DNA of 64,000 bases from Pelagivirga sediminicola (GTDB lineage: Bacteria > Pseudomonadota > Alphaproteobacteria > Rhodobacterales > Rhodobacteraceae), in assembly GCF_003072125.1 (NCBI RefSeq), contig NZ_QCYH01000003.1:317501-381500 (forward strand), written 5' to 3'. Positions 27,342 to 38,070 of this stretch are shown in pieces. Every line of letters begins with the position of its first letter. Positions within the stretch are counted from its first letter, which is position 1. The notes beneath the pieces are model-generated. The model saw nothing but the letters and a program-made list of their open reading frames with translations. It did no database searches and was not told where the DNA came from. The translations under genes were made by a program, and so were the position numbers.

Positions 27342-28634
27342 ATGGTCGATATCGCTGCCCGCGTGCATAACCATAAATGGAAAATCGACCCGATCGTTCG
27401 TTCTCTGATCGATACCGATTTTTATAAACTGCTCATGTGCCAATCGGTTTTCCGGAACCGGCCCGACACGCGGGTGACCTTCAGCCTGATCAACCGGTCC
27501 AAGCACATTCCGCTTGCCGATCTGGTGGATGAGGGCGAGCTGCGCGAACAGCTCGATCACATCCGGTCGCTTTCGCTTTCGCGCGGGGAAAGCACGTGGA
27601 TGCGCGGCAACATGTTTTACGGCAAGCGGCAGATGTTCAATCCGGCCTTCATGGACTGGTTCGACAAGCTGCGCCTGCCGGCCTACCACCTTGAGCGGGT
27701 CGGCGATCAGTACGAGCTGACCTTCGAGGGGTCCTGGCCCGAAGTCATGCTGTGGGAAATCCCGGCGCTGGCTGTCATAATGGAACTGCGCAGCCGCTCT
27801 GTCCTGCACAAGATGGAGAAGTTTGAGCTTCAGGTGCTTTATGCCCGCGCCATGACAAAGCTGTGGGAAAAGGTCGAGACACTGCGCGAGGTTCCCGGCG
27901 TGCGCATCGCCGATTTCGGAACGCGGCGGCGGCACAGCTTCCTGTGGCAGGACTGGTGCGTGCGCGCGATGCATGAGGGGCTGGGCGAGAAGTTTGTCGG
28001 CACCTCGAATTGCCTGATCGCCAAGAACCGCGATCTTGAGGCGATCGGCACCAATGCGCATGAACTGCCCATGGTTTACGCCGCCCTCGCCGACACGGAC
28101 GAGGAACTGGCCCGCGCGCCCTATGACGTCCTGAGCGATTGGCACGAAGAGCATGAGGGCAATCTACGCATCATCCTGCCGGACACGTACGGCACCGAAG
28201 GGTTTTTGAAAAATGCGCCTGATTGGTTGACCCGCTGGACCGGAATCCGCGTCGATTCGGGCGATCCGGCGACCGGGGCCGAGATGGCGATCAAATGGTG
28301 GACGGACCGCGGCGAAGATCCGTCACAGAAGCTGATCATCTTCTCGGACGGATTGGACGAGACCAAGATCGCCGACCTTCATGCGCAGTTTTCGGGGCGC
28401 GTCCGGGTGTCCTTTGGCTGGGGCACCTACCTGACCAACGATTTTCGCGGGTTGGTGCCGAATGATGCACTCGCGCCGTTTTCATTGGTGTGCAAGCCCG
28501 TCTCGGCCAACGGGCGCCCGACAGTCAAGCTGTCGGACAACCCGAAAAAGGCGATGGGGCCGCAAGACGAGATCGCCCGCTACAAGCGCGTCTTCGGCGT
28601 AGGCGCGCAGGAGGAATTCGAGGTGCGCGTCTGA
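27342..28634 (+). CDS. pncB: Nicotinate phosphoribosyltransferase
   Basis: 430 residues from the ATG at 27342 (CTCCGGAGACTGAC upstream); the longer frame lacks an RBS. The N-terminal substrate region is IDTDFYKLLMCQSVF. RIADFGTRRRHSF carries the active-site His/Arg block of the type II PRTase fold. GIRVDSGDP and FSDGLDETKIADLH with FGWGTYLTNDF complete the barrel. It makes nicotinate mononucleotide from nicotinate and PRPP in NAD salvage. It is transcribed alone, divergent from the sulfotransferase-like gene. Confidence 0.94.
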   Translation: MVDIAARVHNHKWKIDPIVRSLIDTDFYKLLMCQSVFRNRPDTRVTFSLINRSKHIPLADLVDEGELREQLDHIRSLSLSRGESTWMRGNMFYGKRQMFNPAFMDWFDKLRLPAYHLERVGDQYELTFEGSWPEVMLWEIPALAVIMELRSRSVLHKMEKFELQVLYARAMTKLWEKVETLREVPGVRIADFGTRRRHSFLWQDWCVRAMHEGLGEKFVGTSNCLIAKNRDLEAIGTNAHELPMVYAALADTDEELARAPYDVLSDWHEEHEGNLRIILPDTYGTEGFLKNAPDWLTRWTGIRVDSGDPATGAEMAIKWWTDRGEDPSQKLIIFSDGLDETKIADLHAQFSGRVRVSFGWGTYLTNDFRGLVPNDALAPFSLVCKPVSANGRPTVKLSDNPKKAMGPQDEIARYKRVFGVGAQEEFEVRV

Positions 28635-28663
28635 TATCCGCCTCAAGAGGGATGCGTCAGGCG

Positions 28664-29017
28664 TCATTCATCCCAAGGCTGAAGTTTCTGCAACTGCTCT
28701 TCGGTCATTTTTGACACGTATTCCTTGCCGTTCCACTGAAGCGCTTCCAGCGGAACCGCGACATCCTCGTCCCCCAGATCCAGAAGGCCGCCCATGTCGA
28801 TGACGAAAGCGGCGGGATTGCCGTCGGCATCGATCAGTATCTCGTCGATCTCGCCGATCTTTTCGCCATTCGCGTTAACCACGTTGGTGTCATCGACGCT
28901 TTGCAGATAGGTAGCGTCGCGGGTGTCTTTCGGTCCGGCGCTGCCGTCTTCGGCGTCCTGAGCGGCCAGGGGCAGGGCGGTCAGCGTGGCGGCGGCGATG
29001 ATGAGGGGGCGTAGCAT
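28664..29017 (-). CDS. Secreted PRC-barrel domain protein
   Basis: 117 residues from the ATG at 29017 (ACAAGGAGACCGCA upstream). Residues 1-19 are a signal peptide ending LPLAA|Q. The mature part carries one PRC barrel: VNANGEKIGEIDEILIDADGNPAAFVIDMGGLLDLGDEDVAVPLEAL in segments. The tail is EEQLQKLQPWDE. Periplasmic single PRC-barrel proteins are common in this family; function unknown. It is convergent with pncB and divergent from the histidine-phosphatase gene. Confidence 0.82.
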   Translation of the reverse strand: MLRPLIIAAATLTALPLAAQDAEDGSAGPKDTRDATYLQSVDDTNVVNANGEKIGEIDEILIDADGNPAAFVIDMGGLLDLGDEDVAVPLEALQWNGKEYVSKMTEEQLQKLQPWDE

Positions 29018-29176
29018 TGCGGTCTCCTTGTTTTCGGCGTCGATTGCAAAACGCCTGCCGCGCTGCCGGGTTCCTTGGCCGACGGGCGGCTTGCCGGGAT
29101 TTTGCGGCACTGCCGCCTTTCACAACCTCGGCGGCGCCGCTACTGTAGCGCTTCGGCAGACAGGAGGGCGGCGCGC

Positions 29177-29827
29177 GTGACCGAGATCATTCTGGTAAGA
29201 CATGGCCAGGCCAACAGCGGCGCCGCGAATGAGGCGAGCTATGACCGCCTTTCCGATCTGGGCCACCGGCAGGCCGAATGGCTGGGCGCGTGGCTGGCCA
29301 TGACCGAGCCGCATTTCGACCGCGTGCTGACCGGCACCCTGACGCGCCAGCGCCAGACCGCCAGCGCCATGGGTTACGGCGCCACCGCCGAGGACGCCCG
29401 CCTGAACGAGCTGACCTATTTCAATCTGGCCCACGCCATGGAGATGCAGCACGGTATTCCCGCCCCCGATACCGCGCAGGAATTTGCACGCTATCTGCCC
29501 GATGTCATCTCGCACTGGGCCGAGGACCGGCTGGCGGGCGTGCCTGAAACCTTCGGCAGTTTTCGCGCGCGGATCCTTGCCCTGATGGATGAGGCCTGCG
29601 CCGCGCATGGCCGCACATTGATGGTCACATCGGGCGGTGTCATCGGGATGGTGATGCAGCATATTCTGGGGCTTGAGACGCGGGCGATGGCCGCGCTGAT
29701 GCTGCGGATCCAGAACAGCTCGGTCCATCGCCTGCGCTTTGTTCACGGCACTTTGGTTCTGGACTCGTTCAACGCCACGCCGCACCTTGATGCGGCGGAC
29801 CGTGCTCATGCACGCACCTTCATCTGA
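29177..29827 (+). CDS. Histidine phosphatase family protein
   Basis: 216 residues from a GTG start with AGGAGGGCGGCGCGC upstream. The phosphoglycerate-mutase-like RHG motif is LVRHGQAN near residue 8, and the second catalytic region is TLMVTSGGVIGMVMQ (in place of the common SHG). The usual second His appears replaced by the SGGVIG segment, seen in several branch members. Substrate unknown. It precedes the saccharopine dehydrogenase by 64 bp on the same strand. Confidence 0.82.
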   Translation: MTEIILVRHGQANSGAANEASYDRLSDLGHRQAEWLGAWLAMTEPHFDRVLTGTLTRQRQTASAMGYGATAEDARLNELTYFNLAHAMEMQHGIPAPDTAQEFARYLPDVISHWAEDRLAGVPETFGSFRARILALMDEACAAHGRTLMVTSGGVIGMVMQHILGLETRAMAALMLRIQNSSVHRLRFVHGTLVLDSFNATPHLDAADRAHARTFI

Positions 29828-29891
29828 CCGCCGGGGGCTATTTAATGGCACGACGTGACGCGCCCGGCATGCTGCGGGCCTGGAGTATCGC

Positions 29892-30947
29892 ATGACACAT
29901 ATCTGGCTTCGCGCCGAGCAGCGCGACAACGAAGAGCGCACGCCGCTCACACCCGAAGGCGCCGCCGCGCTGATGGCCGCCGGGATGCGCGTAACAGTCG
30001 AGCAAAGCGCGCAGCGCGCCATCCCGATCGAAGGCTATCGCGCCGCCGGCTGCACCATCGCGCGGGCCGGGACATGGCCCGACGCGCCAAGGGATGCAAT
30101 CATCCTGGGGCTCAAGGAATTGCCCGAGGACGGCACGCCCTTGCCGCACCGGCACATCATGTTCGGCCACGCCTTCAAGGGGCAGCATTCCGGCGAGGCG
30201 CTGCTTGCCCGTTTCGCGGCCGGGGGCGGCGCGCTCTACGATCTGGAATATCTGGTGGATGAGCAGGGGCGCCGCATCGCTGCCTTCGGCTATTGGGCCG
30301 GATATGTCGGCGCCGCCATCACGCTCAAGGCATGGGCGGCGCAGCAGGCCGGCGGCATCTGCCCTTCGGCCGGGACCTATCCGGGCAAGGATGCGCTTCT
30401 GGCGGATCTGGCGCAGGACCTTGGCGCGCATCGGCGGCCTTCGGTCATCATCATCGGCGCGCTGGGCCGTGTCGGCACCGGCGCGGCGGATCTTTGCACG
30501 GCCATGGGCCTGCCCCAGACGCAGTGGGATCAGGACGAGACCTCGGGCGGCGGCCCGTTCCCGGATATCCTCGCGCATGACATTTTCCTGAACTGCATTT
30601 TCGCGCGCCCCGGAACGCCCGTTTTCGTGCCAAGGGAGGCTCTTGCCGCAGACCGACGACTGACGGCGATCGGCGACATCGCCTGCGATCCGGGCAGCGA
30701 TTACAACCCCGTCCCCATCTATGAGGCGGCGACGGATTGGAGCGCGCCGGTCCGCCGGGTCCATGCGGACCCCGCGATGGATGTCATGGCGATCGACAAT
30801 CTGCCGTCCTTGCTTCCGTTGGAATCCTCGCTTGATTTCGCGGAGCAACTTCTTCCGGCGCTGCGGGCGCTCGACCGGATGGATGCGGGCCTGTGGGCCC
30901 GCGCGGGGGGTACCTTTCAAAGCGCCATGGCGCAGCGGCGCCTGTGA
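29892..30947 (+). CDS. Saccharopine dehydrogenase (LYS1-like, lysine-forming type)
   Basis: 351 residues. The N-terminal WLRAEQRDNEERTPLTPEGAAALMAAG, the FGHAFKGQHSGEALLARFAAGGGALYDLEYLVDEQGRR segment and VIIIGALGRVGTGAADLC (NAD-binding loop) match the LYS1 family. Alanine dehydrogenase/AlaDh_PNT folds are the only distant alternative. The family links lysine and alpha-ketoglutarate with saccharopine. Bacterial members may act in lysine degradation; no LYS9-like partner is nearby. GGAG lies 7 nt before the ATG. Confidence 0.85.
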   Translation: MTHIWLRAEQRDNEERTPLTPEGAAALMAAGMRVTVEQSAQRAIPIEGYRAAGCTIARAGTWPDAPRDAIILGLKELPEDGTPLPHRHIMFGHAFKGQHSGEALLARFAAGGGALYDLEYLVDEQGRRIAAFGYWAGYVGAAITLKAWAAQQAGGICPSAGTYPGKDALLADLAQDLGAHRRPSVIIIGALGRVGTGAADLCTAMGLPQTQWDQDETSGGGPFPDILAHDIFLNCIFARPGTPVFVPREALAADRRLTAIGDIACDPGSDYNPVPIYEAATDWSAPVRRVHADPAMDVMAIDNLPSLLPLESSLDFAEQLLPALRALDRMDAGLWARAGGTFQSAMAQRRL

Positions 30948-30990
30948 CAGACCGGCAAAACGCCCGCGATATGCCCCACTATCGCCCTGC

Positions 30991-31015
30991 GGCCTTCACC
31001 TTTGTGCAAATACTC
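30991..31015 (-). repeat. Diverged copy of the GGGTATTT...AAGCC dispersed element
   Basis: Read on the minus strand it begins GAGTATTTGCACAAAG and ends GAAGGCC. This matches the copies at 32537, 38071 and 62590 in outline (G-GTATTT, AC-AAG, AA-GCC), but with several changes and opposite orientation. It lies 44 nt past the saccharopine dehydrogenase stop. Confidence 0.4.
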
Positions 31016-31078
31016 ATGCAAGGCAAAAACGAAACCGACCGCCTGTTTTTCCACCCATCCGAGCCAACGTAACCCGCC

Positions 31079-31798
31079 ATGCCCCGCAAGACCGAAAAAC
31101 AGCCGCGCCGCCCCGATCCGCTGACACGTCTCGTGCGGCGGGGCCGCCGCTGGATGATATGGGCGGCGCTGGTCGCGATAAGCTGCGTGGCGCTTGCCTC
31201 CGTCGCGCATCGCGTCATTCCGCCCGGCCCGACCTATTACATGAAGCAGGAGGCCCGCCGCCTTGGCGCGGTGCGATATCAGTGGACCGCGATGGCGGAC
31301 ATCGCCCCCGTGATGGCCCGGTCCGCCGTGGCCGCCGAGGATGCCAATTTCTGCGTGCATTGGGGTTTTGACATGCAGGCCATCCGCCAGGTGCTGGAAC
31401 GCGGGGCCGCGCGCGGCGCATCGACAATCAGCCAGCAGACGGTCAAGAACGTCTATCTGTGGCAGGGGCGATCCTGGCTGCGCAAGGCGCTGGAGGCGCT
31501 CATGACGCCGGTTGTCGAACTGGTCTGGCCCAAGCGGCGCATTGTCGAGATTTATCTGAATGTCGCGGAATTCGACGAAGGCGTCTTTGGCGTCGACGCG
31601 GCCGCGCGCCATTATTTCGGCGTGGCGCCCGCCGACCTGACGGCGCTTCAGGCCGCACGCCTTGCCGCCGTCCTGCCCGATCCCAAGGGGCGGTCGGCCA
31701 GCAAACCCACCGCCTGGCTGCGCAAAAGGACCGCGTCGATCATGGATGGTGCGGCCACGATCCGCCGCGACGGGCGCGCCCGGTGTTTCGAGGATTGA
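31079..31798 (+). CDS. mtgA: Monofunctional biosynthetic peptidoglycan transglycosylase
   Basis: 239 residues. A basic cytoplasmic N-terminus leads to one membrane anchor at about 25-43. The GT51 domain has catalytic Glu87 in AAEDANFC, then WGFDMQAI, RGASTISQQTVKN and RRIVEIYLNVAEFDEGVFGVDAAARHYFG in blocks, as expected. It polymerises lipid II into glycan strands without a transpeptidase domain. The length equals typical MtgA. Confidence 0.94.
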   Translation: MPRKTEKQPRRPDPLTRLVRRGRRWMIWAALVAISCVALASVAHRVIPPGPTYYMKQEARRLGAVRYQWTAMADIAPVMARSAVAAEDANFCVHWGFDMQAIRQVLERGAARGASTISQQTVKNVYLWQGRSWLRKALEALMTPVVELVWPKRRIVEIYLNVAEFDEGVFGVDAAARHYFGVAPADLTALQAARLAAVLPDPKGRSASKPTAWLRKRTASIMDGAATIRRDGRARCFED

Positions 31799-31855
31799 AA
31801 ACCGCACGCTAAGCAGGCATGGAAGGGCATCACTCCAACTGAGGTCCGCCGCGCC

Positions 31856-32521
31856 ATGGCCAAGCTCTACCATGTTCCTTTGTCGCCATTCTGCCGCAAG
31901 GTGCGACTCAGCCTTGCCGAGAAGAAAATCGAATGCGAGCTGATCGAAGAGCGATACTGGGAAGAGCACCCCGATTTCCATCGCCGCAACCCGGCCCGCA
32001 AGGTGCCGATCCTGCGCATTGATGGGCGCACCTTGCCGGAAAGCGCCGCGATCTGCGAATATCTGGAGGAAAAGTACCCCGAGCCGCCCCTGATGCCGCG
32101 CAGCGCCGAAGGCCGCTATGAGGTGCGCCGCCTTGTGTCGTGGTTTGACGACAAGTTTCACCACGAGGTCACGTCCAAGCTGCTTTATGAGCGAGTCAAC
32201 AAGAAGATGATGGGCGCCGGCTTTCCCGACAGCGGCAATGTCAAATCCGGCGCCAAGGCGATCAAGTATCATCTGGACTACATGGCGTGGCTGCTGGACC
32301 ATCGCCGGTGGCTGGCTGGCGACGTGATGACACTGGCAGACTTCGCCGCCGCCGCGCATCTGAGCTCGCTTGATTATATCTCCGACGTCGATTGGCATCG
32401 CAGCGACGTGGTCAAGGATTGGTATGCCAAGATCAAATCGCGTCCGGCGTTCCGCAGCATCCTGGCCGATCAGGTGCCCGGCTTCCTGCCGCCCAAGCAT
32501 TATTCGGACCTGGATTTCTGA
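31856..32521 (+). CDS. Glutathione S-transferase family protein
   Basis: 221 residues. The thioredoxin-like N-terminal domain starts [20 protein letters not shown], with Cys12 in the active-site position. [33 protein letters not shown] contains the cis-Pro and the glutathione gamma-glutamyl site (ES). The all-helical C-terminal domain includes [27 protein letters not shown]. Similar proteins near queG are common in this group. Substrate unknown. The 3' end is followed after 15 nt by the dispersed element, then queG. Confidence 0.88.
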   Translation: MAKLYHVPLSPFCRKVRLSLAEKKIECELIEERYWEEHPDFHRRNPARKVPILRIDGRTLPESAAICEYLEEKYPEPPLMPRSAEGRYEVRRLVSWFDDKFHHEVTSKLLYERVNKKMMGAGFPDSGNVKSGAKAIKYHLDYMAWLLDHRRWLAGDVMTLADFAAAAHLSSLDYISDVDWHRSDVVKDWYAKIKSRPAFRSILADQVPGFLPPKHYSDLDF

Positions 32522-32536
32522 ATGCAGGGCGGGACC

Positions 32537-32559
32537 GGGTATTTTTACCAAGAAAAGCC
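32537..32559 (+). repeat. Dispersed element, copy 1 (23 bp), directly upstream of the queG ATG
   Basis: Begins GGGTATTTTTACCAAG and ends AAAAGCC. It starts 16 nt past the GST stop and ends at the base before the queG start codon, so it also occupies the ribosome-binding region of queG. Other copies lie at 38071-38094 and 62590-62612. Confidence 0.75.
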
Positions 32560-33633
32560 ATGGACGCGCTAAAGCGGCAACTGGTGGATCAGGCCCATGC
32601 CGAGGGGTTTGATCTGGCGAGGATCTGTCGCCCATGGGACGTGCCCCAAGTACCTGACCGCCTGCAGACCTTCCTTGAAAAAGAGCGGCACGGCCAGATG
32701 CACTGGATGGCCGAGCGTAGCCATTGGCGCGCCGATCCGGCCGCTTTGTGGCCCGAGGCGCAGTCGGTCATCATGCTGGGCGAAAGCTATACGCCCGAAC
32801 ACGATCCGCTGGAGGTTCTGGGCCGCCGCAGCGAAGGCGCGATCAGTGTCTATGCGCAGAACAGAGACTATCACGACCTCGTCAAGAAGCGGCTGAAGCG
32901 GCTGGCGCGGTGGCTGATCGCGCAGACGTCACCCGATACCGAGGTGAAGGTTTTTGTCGATACGGCCCCGGTGCCGGAAAAGCCGCTGGGCGCCGCCGCG
33001 GGGCTGGGGTGGCAGGGCAAGCATACCAATCTGGTCAGCCGCGATCTGGGCAGCTGGTTCTTCATAGGCTCGATTTTTACCACTCTGACCTTGGAGGCGG
33101 ACGCGGCAGAAACCGATCATTGCGGAAGCTGCCGCGCCTGTCTGGACGTGTGTCCGACCGGCGCCTTTCCGGCGCCCTATCAACTGGATGCGCGGCGCTG
33201 CATCTCTTACCTTACGATCGAACATTCCGGTCCCGTCGCGCCCGAACTGCGCGCCTTGATGGGCAACCGGATCTATGGCTGCGACGATTGTCTGGCGGTC
33301 TGTCCGTGGAACAAGTTTGCCAAGGAGGCGCGCGAGCTGCGGTATCGCGCGCGCGACGATCTTCTGGGCCCGCCTTTGGCGGAGCTGGCCGATCTGGATG
33401 ACACATCCTTTCGCGCGATGTTTTCCGGCAGCCCCATAAAACGCATCGGTGTGCTGCGGTTCTTGCGCAATGTGCTCTACGCGATCGGCAATTCGGGCGA
33501 TCCCGCGCTGCTGCCAGCGGCCGAGCGGCATTGCGATGCGCAGGATGCGACCGTGGCGGATGCCGCGCGCTGGGCCGTTATGCGGCTGAAGGGCGTCGAA
33601 AACGGCATGGATAGCGGGGCAGATCCGGCGTAA
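32560..33633 (+). CDS. queG: Epoxyqueuosine reductase QueG
   Basis: 357 residues from the ATG at 32560. The frame is open into the GST gene, but [17 protein letters not shown] is the usual start. The cobalamin-binding N-terminal part includes [29 protein letters not shown]. Two 4Fe-4S clusters are seen: [15 protein letters not shown] and [13 protein letters not shown], with the linking [11 protein letters not shown]. The C-terminal HEAT-like part ends around [11 protein letters not shown]. It reduces epoxyqueuosine to queuosine in tRNA. There is no clear SD; the dispersed element fills that position. Confidence 0.94.
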   Translation: MDALKRQLVDQAHAEGFDLARICRPWDVPQVPDRLQTFLEKERHGQMHWMAERSHWRADPAALWPEAQSVIMLGESYTPEHDPLEVLGRRSEGAISVYAQNRDYHDLVKKRLKRLARWLIAQTSPDTEVKVFVDTAPVPEKPLGAAAGLGWQGKHTNLVSRDLGSWFFIGSIFTTLTLEADAAETDHCGSCRACLDVCPTGAFPAPYQLDARRCISYLTIEHSGPVAPELRALMGNRIYGCDDCLAVCPWNKFAKEARELRYRARDDLLGPPLAELADLDDTSFRAMFSGSPIKRIGVLRFLRNVLYAIGNSGDPALLPAAERHCDAQDATVADAARWAVMRLKGVENGMDSGADPA

Positions 33634-33665
33634 CCCATACGCAGGCGTCAAGTTGGGGAAACGAT

Positions 33666-35669
33666 ATGGCGATCTTGTTGGGCGTTGATACGGGCGGAAC
33701 ATATACTGACGCGGTTCTGATCCGCGACGAGGCAGAGGTGATCGCCAGCGCCAAGGCGCTGACCACGCGGCACGATCTGGCCATCGGCATCGGCGAGGCG
33801 GTCGAGAATGTGCTGGCATCCAGCGGCATCAGCCCTGACCGGATCGCGCTGGCATCCCTGTCTACGACCCTTGCGACCAACGCGTTGGTCGAGGGGCAGG
33901 GCGGGCGCGTCGGGCTGATCTATATCGGATTTCGCGAGCAGGATCTGGACGGGCACGGCCTGCGCGCCGCGCTGGCCGGTGATCCGGCACTGATGCTGGC
34001 GGGCGGTCACGATCATGCCGGGTTTCCCGCGCGTCCGCTTGATACTGGCGCGTTGGAGCAATGGCTGGCGCAGGATCACGGGATTTCCGCCTATGCCGTC
34101 GCCGCGCAGTTCGCCACGCGTAATCCCGAGCACGAGTTGGAGACCGCGCGCATCATCGCGGAAATGACCGGCCGCCCGGTGTCATGCTCGCATCATCTGT
34201 CAGCAAAGCTGAACGGGCCGAAGCGAGCGTTGACGGCGCTGCTGAACGCGCGGCTTATCGGCATGATCACACGGCTCATCGGCCGTGCCGAGGAGAAATT
34301 GCACGATCTGGGCATCGCGGCGCCCCTGATGGTGGTGCGTGGGGACGGTGCGCTGATCAGCGCCAAGCAGGCTCAGGAACGCCCTATAGAGACGATTCTC
34401 AGCGGTCCTGCCGCGTCGATCGTCGGCGCGCGCTGGCTGACCGGGGCCGACACCGCGCTTGTCTCCGATATCGGGGGCACGACCACGGATGTCGCCGTTT
34501 TGCGCGGCGGCAAGCCGATGATCGACCCCGCCGGCGCACAGGTCGGCCCCTGGCGCACGATGGTCGAGGCAGTGGGCATGCGCACGACCGGCCTTGGCGG
34601 AGACAGCGCGGTGAGCGTTCAGGCCGATGGCCTGGCGGGCGGCGTGTTTCTGGGCCCGCGCCGCGTGTTGCCTGTTAGCCTGATTGCACATGAATCGCCT
34701 GACATCGTGCATCGCACGCTGGATGCGCAGCTGCGCAATACGGTCCCGGGCGAGCATGACGCGGAGTTCGTCCGGGCGGTTCCCGGCATCGACGGCGGAG
34801 GTCTTGCCGAACGCGATGCGGCGCTGCTGGACCGGATCGCGGGCGGCGGTGTGCAGCCTGTTGGCGCCGTTTTGCGCACGCGGCTGGAGGCGCAGGCGCT
34901 GCGCCGTCTGATTGGCCGCGGCTTGATACAGGTGTCGGGGGTGACGCCGTCGGACGCGAGCCATGTTTTGCGCGGCGCTGGCGCATGGGACACGGAAGCG
35001 GCAGAAAAGGCGCTGACGCTTTTGGCGCGCAAGCGAACCGGATCGGGCAACCAACTGGCGCAAAGCGCCGGGGCCATGGCGCAAATGGTTGTCGACCAGC
35101 TGACATTTCAAACCGTTCTGGTGATCCTTGAGACGGGTTTCGCCGAAGAAGCCGAACATTTCGGACTGCCGCCCGATCAGCTGGCCCGGCACATCCTGAC
35201 GCGGCGCGGTCTGGACCGGCACCGGGGGCTGATGCGGCTCGATACCGGGCTGAACGTGCCTGTCGTGGGGCTGGGCGCGTCGGCCGGGACATATTATCCG
35301 GCTGTCGGCGAACGGTTGGGCTGCGAGATGATATTGCCTGAGCATGCGGGCGTGGCCAACGCGATCGGCGCGGTGGTGGGCCGGGTGACGATACGGCGCA
35401 GCGGCACGGTGACGTCGCCGGCCGAAGGGCTCTACCGCGTGCACCTGGAGACGGGGCCAGAGGATTACGGGGATGCCGAAACCGCGCTGACCGCATTACA
35501 GCAAGCGCTGGAAAGCGCGGCGTCGGCGGATGCGATCGCAGCGGGGGCCGAAGATCTTCAGATCACCGCGACGCGCGATCTGCGCACCGCGCAGGCCGAG
35601 GCGCGGCAGGTGTTTCTGGAAGGCGAGATCACGGTCGAGGCGTCGGGGCGGCCGCGTATTGCGCTGTGA
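33666..35669 (+). CDS. Hydantoinase/oxoprolinase family protein (HyuA-like)
   Basis: 667 residues, the usual size for the HyuA type. The N-terminal ATPase-like motif is GVDTGGTYTDAVL (Asp8), then STTLATNALVEGQGGRVGLI, ILSGPAASIVGARWL and SDIGGTTTDVAVLRGGKP. The C-terminal half resembles the acetone carboxylase/hydantoinase A fold, with VVGLGASAGTYYP. Family members hydrolyse or carboxylate cyclic amides and ketones with ATP and usually pair with HyuB; no such partner is here, so substrate is unknown. Confidence 0.85.
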   Translation: MAILLGVDTGGTYTDAVLIRDEAEVIASAKALTTRHDLAIGIGEAVENVLASSGISPDRIALASLSTTLATNALVEGQGGRVGLIYIGFREQDLDGHGLRAALAGDPALMLAGGHDHAGFPARPLDTGALEQWLAQDHGISAYAVAAQFATRNPEHELETARIIAEMTGRPVSCSHHLSAKLNGPKRALTALLNARLIGMITRLIGRAEEKLHDLGIAAPLMVVRGDGALISAKQAQERPIETILSGPAASIVGARWLTGADTALVSDIGGTTTDVAVLRGGKPMIDPAGAQVGPWRTMVEAVGMRTTGLGGDSAVSVQADGLAGGVFLGPRRVLPVSLIAHESPDIVHRTLDAQLRNTVPGEHDAEFVRAVPGIDGGGLAERDAALLDRIAGGGVQPVGAVLRTRLEAQALRRLIGRGLIQVSGVTPSDASHVLRGAGAWDTEAAEKALTLLARKRTGSGNQLAQSAGAMAQMVVDQLTFQTVLVILETGFAEEAEHFGLPPDQLARHILTRRGLDRHRGLMRLDTGLNVPVVGLGASAGTYYPAVGERLGCEMILPEHAGVANAIGAVVGRVTIRRSGTVTSPAEGLYRVHLETGPEDYGDAETALTALQQALESAASADAIAAGAEDLQITATRDLRTAQAEARQVFLEGEITVEASGRPRIAL

Positions 35670-35803
35670 TGGCACTGTGATGAATACCCGCGCCGTCCGG
35701 GCTTTGGGCGATGCATTCAGATTGCTCATTTTGAATCGGCATGAAACGCTTTAGCTTGCCAGTCAGACACGACGCGATCCGAATTGACAGAAAGGACATG
35801 ACC

Positions 35804-36996
35804 ATGAGTGCCAAGAGTGATTTCGACGCAGATATCGGCGCCCGGCTGGACGGGCTGAAGGATGACGGGCTCTACAAGGTCGAGCGGGTGATAACCTCGC
35901 CGCAGGCCGGTCGGGTGTCACTCGCCAGCGGCGACGAGGTGATCAACCTGTGCGCCAACAACTACCTTGGCCTGGCCAACAACGACCAGATCATCGGCGC
36001 CGCGCATGATGCGCTGGACCGTTACGGGTTCGGCATGGCGTCCGTCCGCTTCATTTGCGGCACAGGCGAGGAGCACAAGGCGCTGGAGGCGCGTATTGCA
36101 GAGTTCTTGGGGATGGAGGACAGCATCCTTTATCCCAGCTGTTTTGACGCCAATACGGGCCTGTTCGAGACGATTCTCGGCCCCGAGGATGCGATCATCA
36201 GTGATGCGCTGAACCATGCCAGCATCATCGACGGCGTGCGCCTGTGCAAGGCGCAGCGGTATCGCTATGCCAACAGCGACATGGAGGATCTGGAGCGGTG
36301 CCTGAGGGAGGCAGAGGGCGCGCGGCATCGGCTGATCGCGACCGATGGCGTCTTCTCGATGGATGGCTACTATGCCAAGCTGGACCAGATTTGCGATCTG
36401 GCGGACAAGTATGACGCGCTGGTGATGGTCGACGATTGCCACGCCACCGGCTTTGTCGGGGCGACCGGCCGGGGCAGCCACGAGCATTGCGGCGTCATGG
36501 GCCGGGTCGATATCCTGACCGGCACACTGGGCAAGGCGCTGGGCGGCGCGTCGGGCGGCTATACCGCCGCGTCGGCCAAGGTGGTGGACTGGCTGCGCCA
36601 ACGCTCGCGGCCATACCTGTTTTCCAACACGCTGGCGCCGGTGATCGCGTCGGCCTCGCTCAAGATGTTCGAGCTGGTCGAGGACGGGGGCGATCTGCGC
36701 GCGCAGCTTTGGGAGAACGCGGCGCATTTCCGTGATCGCATGACCGATCTTGGGTTCGAGCTGTTGCCGGGAGAGCATGCGATCATCCCCGTCATGCTGC
36801 GCGATCCCAAGCTGGCGCAGGACATGGCCGCGAAGCTGGGCGAACATGGGGTTTATGTCACCGCCTTCAGCTTCCCCGTCGTGCCGAAGGATCAGGACCG
36901 CATCCGCACGCAGATGAGTGCGGGACACACCCGCAAGATGCTGGACGAGGCGATTGCCGCGTTTGAAAAGGTCGGCCGCGAGCTGGGGGTGATCTG

Positions 36997-36997
<1 letters not shown>
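35804..36997 (+). CDS. kbl: Glycine C-acetyltransferase (2-amino-3-ketobutyrate CoA ligase)
   Basis: 397 residues from the ATG at 35804, chosen because AAAGGA lies 7 nt upstream; an earlier in-frame start lacks an RBS. Alpha-oxoamine synthase signatures are [44 protein letters not shown] and the PLP Lys in [15 protein letters not shown]. It splits 2-amino-3-oxobutyrate with CoA into glycine and acetyl-CoA. The stop overlaps the tdh start (TGATG), linking the two steps of threonine breakdown. Confidence 0.95.
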
Positions 36998-38034
<1,037 letters not shown>

Positions 38035-38070
38035 TCCGGCGGCCCGGGCGCGCCGCACCTGTCGGGATTT

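Noticed and set aside
30917..32635. 572-codon minus-strand frame across mtgA and GST
   Set aside because: Antisense of two conserved genes; no motif and no RBS.
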